Notes under the pieces: model-generated
The model's input: the letters and a program-made list of their open reading frames with translations, nothing else
Database searches by the model: none
Told to the model about the DNA's origin: nothing
NCBI RefSeq assembly: GCF_003385185.1
Contig: NZ_PQHZ01000025.1
Span: 1 to 64,000, forward strand
Direction: 5' to 3'
Length of the DNA stretch: 64,000 nucleotides
From: Amycolatopsis palatopharyngis
GTDB taxonomy: Bacteria > Actinomycetota > Actinomycetes > Mycobacteriales > Pseudonocardiaceae
Program-made: the position numbers and the translations under genes
Shown here: positions 59,369-64,000 of the stretch, piece after piece
Layout: each line of letters begins with the position of its first letter
Position numbering within the stretch: position 1 is the stretch's first letter

Positions 59369-61072
59369 GTGCACATCATCGTGGCCCGTGAATCGGACGG
59401 CGTCTACTCCCTGCGCGGGCCCGCTGAGCTGGCGGATCTCCGGAAGATCGGGATCGCCGAACTTCGCGATCGCGCAAAGGAGTGGGAGCGAGATCACGCT
59501 CCCCGGTGGGTTTTCAGCTCGGTCGAGCAGGACTATCCGGTGCTGCTGGCGGCGGGGATCCGGGTGCGCCGCTGTCACGATCTCGCGCTCACCGAGGGGC
59601 TGCTTTTGGCCCACGAGGGCAGGCACGGCGAACCGCGGGGGCTGGCGGGCGGCTACGCGAGGGCCGTCGGCCTGCCACCTCCGCCGGACAGCGAGGCGCA
59701 CCTCGACGACCAGCCGGCCCTGTTCGACCCGCGCGGTGCGGGCCTGCCCAGGGACATCGCGGTACTCGACGCGGCCGAGACCGTGTTCGCCGAGCAGCGG
59801 CGGCGGATCGGGGAGACCGGCCATCCCGACCGGATGAGACTGCTGGTCGCCGCGGAGTCCGCCAGTGCGCTGGCGGCGGCCGAGATGTCGGCCGACGGTC
59901 TGCCATGGCGGGCAGACCTGCATGACGAACTGCTCACCGAACTGCTCGGTCCACGCGTACCGCCCGGTCAGCGCCCGCGCAAGCTGGCCCGCCTCGCGGA
60001 GCGCGTCCAGGAGGCGTTCGGCGGCCGCCAGGTGAACCCGGACGCGCCCGCGAGCGTGGTGCGGGCGTTCGGCCGCGCGGGCATAGAGGTGCCCTCGGCC
60101 CGCGCCCATGTGCTCCGCCATGTGGACCACCCGGCCGTCGCACCGTTGCTGGAGTACAAGGAGCTGGCACGGCTGCACTCGGCGCACGGCTGGACCTGGC
60201 TCGACGGCTGGGTCCGGGGCAACCGGTTCCGGCCGGTGTACGTGGTGGGCGGCGTGGTGTCGGGGCGCTGGGCCAGCCGGGGCGGGGCGGCGCTGCAGAT
60301 CCCCCGGACCCTGCGGGTGTGTGTCCGGGCGGATCCGGGGTGGCGGCTGGTTGTCGCCGACGCGGCGCAACTGGAGCCGCGCGTACTGGCCGCGCTGTCG
60401 GGTGACCGCAGACTGGCTGAGGTGTCCGCATCCACCGACCTCTACGACAGCCTCGCGGAGGCGATGTTCTCCGGCGGCACGAGGCAGGCTGACCTCCCGA
60501 AGGACGGCGACGGCCGAGATGACCGGTCCAGGGCGAAGATCGCCATGCTCTCGGCGATGTACGGCGGTACCGCGGGCGAGGCCGCCTCCCTGCTCGCCCT
60601 GCTCCGCCAGCGGTTCCCGGACGCCGTGTCGTTCGTGGAGCGCGCGGCGCTCGCCGGCGAACGCGGCGAGCGGGTCCGGTCACGGCTCGGCCGCACCTCC
60701 CCCGACCCTTCGGCCGCATGGCGAGCGCTCACCGGAGGCACCGTCGACGATCTCGCGGGCGCGGACAAGGCGCGCAGGGCGGCCCGGGAATGGGGCCGCT
60801 TCACCCGCAACTTCGTCGTACAGGCGAGTGCGGCCGACTGGACCGCGGTGCTGCTGGCCACCCTGCGCCGGCGGCTCCCGCAGCCCGCGCACCTGGTGTT
60901 CTTCCAGCACGACGAGGTGCTGGTGCACACCCCAGCGGAGTTATCGGACGACGTGAGTGCCTGCATCGAGGACTCGGTGCGCGAGACCGCGGAGCTGGTC
61001 TTCGGCGCCTCCTGCCCCGTGCGCTTCCCGCTGCACATCGCCGCCGTCGAAACCTACGCCGACGCGAAGTGA
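59369..61072 (+). CDS. PolA-like DNA polymerase (bifunctional 3'-5' exonuclease/polymerase type)
   Basis: A 567-residue family A polymerase typical of actinobacteria as a second, shorter Pol I-like protein without 5' nuclease. N-terminal third: degenerate exonuclease-like domain (VFSSVEQDYPVLLAAG). Polymerase domain: motif A VVADAAQLEPRVLAALSGD (catalytic Asp; the usual Tyr after it is Ala), O-helix region RSRAKIAMLSAMYGGTAGE, and motif C FFQHDEVLVHTP (catalytic Asp). Start GTG 59369. Its likely role is repair or gap filling; no SOS box was found upstream. The nested palindrome at 61082-61140 separates it from the convergent helicase gene. Confidence 0.85.
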   Translation: MHIIVARESDGVYSLRGPAELADLRKIGIAELRDRAKEWERDHAPRWVFSSVEQDYPVLLAAGIRVRRCHDLALTEGLLLAHEGRHGEPRGLAGGYARAVGLPPPPDSEAHLDDQPALFDPRGAGLPRDIAVLDAAETVFAEQRRRIGETGHPDRMRLLVAAESASALAAAEMSADGLPWRADLHDELLTELLGPRVPPGQRPRKLARLAERVQEAFGGRQVNPDAPASVVRAFGRAGIEVPSARAHVLRHVDHPAVAPLLEYKELARLHSAHGWTWLDGWVRGNRFRPVYVVGGVVSGRWASRGGAALQIPRTLRVCVRADPGWRLVVADAAQLEPRVLAALSGDRRLAEVSASTDLYDSLAEAMFSGGTRQADLPKDGDGRDDRSRAKIAMLSAMYGGTAGEAASLLALLRQRFPDAVSFVERAALAGERGERVRSRLGRTSPDPSAAWRALTGGTVDDLAGADKARRAAREWGRFTRNFVVQASAADWTAVLLATLRRRLPQPAHLVFFQHDEVLVHTPAELSDDVSACIEDSVRETAELVFGASCPVRFPLHIAAVETYADAK

Positions 61073-61081
61073 GGGTTTGCG

Positions 61082-61140
61082 GAGTTCCCCAATGCCACAT
61101 TGGGGACGTTGAAGTACCCCAATGTGGCATTGGGGAACTC
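61082..61140. repeat. Nested perfect palindrome between convergent genes
   Basis: A perfect 24-bp inverted repeat: left arm 61082-61105, 11-nt loop 61106-61116, right arm 61117-61140. Each arm is itself a hairpin, CCCCAATG-CCA-CATTGGGG on the left and CCCCAATG-TGG-CATTGGGG on the right, so the element can fold as one long stem or as two short hairpins. It starts 10 nt after the polymerase stop and ends 7 nt before the helicase stop; a bidirectional terminator role is likely, and the AT content of the core differs from the local GC-rich hairpins. Confidence 0.85.
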
Positions 61141-61147
61141 TCACCTG

Positions 61148-64000
61148 CTACCCCGCGGCGGCCGCGTCGTCCATCGCGCGGAGGATGCGCTTGACCGAGA
61201 CGGGGTAGGCGGTGCGCAGGGTCTGCGCGAAGAAGCTGACTCGCAGTTCCTCGATCATCCAGCGGATCTCGGCGAGCGCGGGACTCGGCGGCGTGCCGGG
61301 CGGCAGCGCGTCGAGCACGGCTCGGTACTCCTGCCGCAGCCAGTCGACCTCGCGGAGTCGTTCGAGGTCCCGTGGCAGGTCGCCGGGCAGCTTGTCCAGC
61401 CGCCGTTCGATCCCGCGCAGGTAGCGGACCAGGTCCGGCAGCCTGGTGGCACCGGCCTCGGTGACGAAACCGGGGCGCACCAGAGCGGCGAACTGCGTCC
61501 GGATGTCCGCGAGCGACTCGGCGTAGGGGCCACCGGGGAAGTCCTCCAGCCGGGCCTCGACGTCGTGGGCCGCCAGCAGCACCCGCTCCACCTCGCCGAG
61601 CACGTCGAGCACCGTTCCGCTCAGTTCGCCCCGGACCTTCTCCAGCAGCACCGCGAAACCCGCGTCGTCCCAAGCCGGGCCGCCGTTGTCGGCCATCAAC
61701 TTGTCCACCGCGGCGTCGACGCAGTCCTCCAGCAGGGCCGCGACCCCGCCGTGCGGGTTCCGGCCGAGCACGAGCTTGCTCTGATTACCGAGATTGCGGT
61801 TGATGAACTTCATCGGCGAAGGCAGGCTCAGCCGCAGCAGCCTGCGCGTGCCCGCCCACATCTGCGCCCGCTGCCGGGACGGGTTGTCCAGCATCCGCAC
61901 CGCGACGCTCTCGCCCTCGTCGACCAGCGCCGGATACGCCTTGACCGCATGCCCGCGCTGCGAGGTCTCGAAAACCTTCGGCAGTTCGCCGAAACCGGGC
62001 CCACGGAGCCCACCGCGCTCGATGCTGTCGGCGGCCGCGGAAATGGTCGCCCGCACCTCGCCGCTGAGCTCGCGCTTGAGCGCCTCGAGATCCTTGCCCT
62101 CGGCCAGCTTCCGGTTCTTCGCATCCACCACGCGAAAGGTGATCCGCAGGTGCTCTGGCACCTCGTCCGGCCGCCAGGCATCCGCCGGGATCACCACGCC
62201 GCGCAACTGCCGGAGCCGTTCGCCGAGAACATCGGGCAGTGGCCCGTCCTCGGGGCCCGCGCCGTCGAGGGCGAGACGTGCGTGGTCTGGCGCGGGCACG
62301 ACCGTGCGCCGGATCTGCTTGGGCAGCGATCTGATCAGCGCCGTGGCCAGTTCCTCGCGCAGGCCTGGCACCTGCCAGTCGAACCCACCGGGACTCACCT
62401 GGTTCAGCACCTGCACGGGGATGTGCACGGTGACGCCGTCGGCGTCACTGCCGGGTTCGAACTGGTACGTGAGCGGGAATCGGAGACTGCCCTGTGTCCA
62501 CTCGTCCGGATAGTCGGACTCGGTCACCGTACCCGCGGCCTCGTTGATCAGCATCGACTTCTCGAAGCTGAGCAGGTCCGGCTGCTCGCGCCGGGTCTTC
62601 TTCCACCACGAGTCGAAATGCCGCGCGGACACCACCTCGGCACCGACGCGCTGATCGTAGAAGTCGAACAGCGTCTCGTCGTCGACCAGGATGTCGCGGC
62701 GGCGGGCCCGGTGCTCCAGGCTCTCCACCTCGTCGAGCAGTGCCCGGTTCTCGTCGAAGAACCGGTGCCGGGTGTGCCAGTCGCCCTCCACCAGCGCGTG
62801 CCGGATGAACAGCTCCCTGGAGACCTCCGGGTCGATCCGGCCGTAGTTGACCTTGCGCCCGGCCACGAGCGGGACGCCGTAGAGCGTCACCTTCTCCATG
62901 GCCATGACCGCGCCCTGCTTGCGTTCCCAGTGCGGTTCGGAGTAGCTGCGCTTGAGTACGTGCTGCGCCAGCGGCTCCACCCACTCCGGCTCGATTCGGG
63001 CGGCGACTCGCGCCCACAGCCGGGAGGTCTCCACCAGTTCGGCCGCCATCACCCACCGGGGCTGTTTCTTGAACAGAGCGGAGCCGGGGAACACGGCGAA
63101 CCTGGTGCCCCGCGCACCCAGGTAGTCGCCCTTGGCCGGATCCTTGAGCCCGATATGCGAGAGCATCCCCGCGATCAGGGCGGTGTGCACGCGCTGGAAG
63201 TCCGCAGGCTCGGCGTTCAGCGTCACGCCGAGCTGCTTGGACAGCCTGCGCAACTGGCTGAAGATGTCCTGCCACTCCCGCACCCGCAGGTAGTTCAGGT
63301 ACTCCGCCTTGCAGAGCTTGCGGAACTGGTTCCCGGACAACTCGCGCTGCCGCTCGCTCAGGTACTCCCACAGATTCAGGTACGCCTGGAAGTCGGAGTT
63401 CTTGTCGGCGAAGCGGGCGTGCAACTGGTCGGCGGCCTGCTGCTTCTCGGCGGGCCGCTCTCGTGGATCCTGAATGGACAGCGCGGCCGTGATGATCATG
63501 ACCTCGCGCACGCACCCGTTACCGTCCGCCTCCAGCACCATGCGCCCCAGCCGAGGATCGACCGGCAACTGGGCCAGTTTCCGCCCGATGGGTGTCAGTC
63601 GCCGCCCGGCTCCGGCCTCGTCCGGTTCGAGCGCGTGCAGTTCCCGCAACAGGTTCACACCGTCGGTGATCTGTCTGCGATCCGGTGGTTCGACGAACGG
63701 AAACTCGGCGAGATCGCCCAGCCCCAGCGAGGTCATCTGCAGGATGACCGAGGCAAGGTTCGTGCGCAGGATCTCCGGGTCGGTGAACTCCGGGCGGGAC
63801 TCGAAGTCGGCCTCGGAGTAGAGCCGGACGCAGATGCCGTCCGAGGTACGGCCGCACCGGCCCTTGCGCTGGTTCGCCGAAGCCTGCGACACCGGCTCGA
63901 TCGGCAGCCGCTGAACCTTCGTTCGATGGCTGTAACGCGAGATACGCGCGGTGCCGGGATCGATCACATACTTGATTCCGGGCACCGTCAGCGAGGTTTC
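61148..64000 (-). CDS. hrpA: HrpA-like DEAH-box ATP-dependent RNA helicase, C-terminal part (5' truncated by window end)
   Basis: The frame is open through the right edge of the window; 950 residues are seen, beginning ETSLTVPGIKYVIDPG, which is helicase motif V, followed by motif VI QRKGRCGRT. Then come the HA2-like and OB-type regions (LGDLAEFPFVEPPDRR, GRKLAQLPVDPRLGRMVLEA) and a long C-terminal DUF3418-type region (PEHLRITFRVVDAKNRKLAEG, LPSPMKFINRNLGNQSKL), the arrangement of bacterial HrpA. The full gene would add the N-terminal RecA-like lobe with Walker A and DEAH, beyond position 64000. HrpA processes RNA and rescues collided ribosomes in other bacteria. A nested palindrome lies just downstream. 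Confidence 0.92.
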   Translation of the reverse strand, partial: ETSLTVPGIKYVIDPGTARISRYSHRTKVQRLPIEPVSQASANQRKGRCGRTSDGICVRLYSEADFESRPEFTDPEILRTNLASVILQMTSLGLGDLAEFPFVEPPDRRQITDGVNLLRELHALEPDEAGAGRRLTPIGRKLAQLPVDPRLGRMVLEADGNGCVREVMIITAALSIQDPRERPAEKQQAADQLHARFADKNSDFQAYLNLWEYLSERQRELSGNQFRKLCKAEYLNYLRVREWQDIFSQLRRLSKQLGVTLNAEPADFQRVHTALIAGMLSHIGLKDPAKGDYLGARGTRFAVFPGSALFKKQPRWVMAAELVETSRLWARVAARIEPEWVEPLAQHVLKRSYSEPHWERKQGAVMAMEKVTLYGVPLVAGRKVNYGRIDPEVSRELFIRHALVEGDWHTRHRFFDENRALLDEVESLEHRARRRDILVDDETLFDFYDQRVGAEVVSARHFDSWWKKTRREQPDLLSFEKSMLINEAAGTVTESDYPDEWTQGSLRFPLTYQFEPGSDADGVTVHIPVQVLNQVSPGGFDWQVPGLREELATALIRSLPKQIRRTVVPAPDHARLALDGAGPEDGPLPDVLGERLRQLRGVVIPADAWRPDEVPEHLRITFRVVDAKNRKLAEGKDLEALKRELSGEVRATISAAADSIERGGLRGPGFGELPKVFETSQRGHAVKAYPALVDEGESVAVRMLDNPSRQRAQMWAGTRRLLRLSLPSPMKFINRNLGNQSKLVLGRNPHGGVAALLEDCVDAAVDKLMADNGGPAWDDAGFAVLLEKVRGELSGTVLDVLGEVERVLLAAHDVEARLEDFPGGPYAESLADIRTQFAALVRPGFVTEAGATRLPDLVRYLRGIERRLDKLPGDLPRDLERLREVDWLRQEYRAVLDALPPGTPPSPALAEIRWMIEELRVSFFAQTLRTAYPVSVKRILRAMDDAAAAG

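Overview
The window is about 70% GC (visual estimate), with strong third-position GC bias, dense gene packing and many 1-4 nt start/stop overlaps. The gene content points to a high-GC actinobacterium, most likely the Pseudonocardiales: DUF222-HNH genes (one behind an actinobacterial-type SOS box), a Ddn-like F420-type enzyme, an MmpL transporter, a FadD32-like fatty acyl-AMP ligase and Tat-exported sugar enzymes. Genus cannot be fixed from sequence reading alone. I saw no rRNA, tRNA, insertion sequence, prophage or CRISPR array; both ends of the window cut through genes.

Region 1 (346-19000, all minus strand) is a 13-gene array. Read in transcription order it has a ribose-type sugar ABC transporter (ATPase, permease, binding lipoprotein), a Gfo/Idh/MocA dehydrogenase and a 1548-residue secreted ThuA / glucose-sorbosone dehydrogenase / PKD / CBM6 / DUF1080 protein. 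After two hairpins comes an ebo-like operon: inositol-phosphate-synthase-like cyclase, UbiA-like prenyltransferase (EboC-like), a TIM-barrel/EboA fusion, a TatD-like hydrolase (EboB-like), EboE-like TIM barrel, EboF-like phosphodiesterase, and two more sugar isomerase/epimerases (one Tat-exported). Almost every junction is a 4-nt overlap. The working hypothesis is import and oxidation of a sugar or glycoside coupled to synthesis or trafficking of a prenylated cyclitol-type metabolite.

Region 2 (19208-29000) is mixed: a PMT/ArnT-type glycosyltransferase; an HTH regulator divergent from a LasA-like M23 peptidase; a DUF222-HNH gene under a perfect SOS box; dihydrolipoamide dehydrogenase; a PlsC acyltransferase; a Ddn-like enzyme; and a threonine/serine dehydratase.

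Region 3 (29027-36744) is a LacI-controlled locus: lacI and an enolase-superfamily enzyme on the plus strand, a NitT/TauT-type ABC operon on the minus strand, tandem LacI-type operators between them, and a deletion scar of a sugar isomerase gene that keeps operator, ribosome binding site, start, C-terminal codons and terminator. A TetR regulator and a thiolase-like protein follow.

Region 4 (36844-51446) is a lipid/polyketide locus: an MmpL transporter overlapping tail-to-tail with a DHA2 efflux pump, then a translationally coupled FAAL / Pks13-like PKS / esterase operon that resembles the mycolic-acid condensation locus but carries DH and KR domains. It ends in a perfect-period 21-bp x 7 tandem repeat filling the space before a convergent MFS gene.

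Region 5 (51470-64000) has an SMP-30-like protein, an SDR / phosphotransferase / histidine phosphatase operon, a subtilisin divergent from a second copy of the HTH regulator family, an acyl-CoA ligase that shares a TACC-N8-GGTA operator-like site with the SDR operon, a PolA-like DNA polymerase, a nested perfect palindrome, and the C-terminal part of an HrpA helicase.
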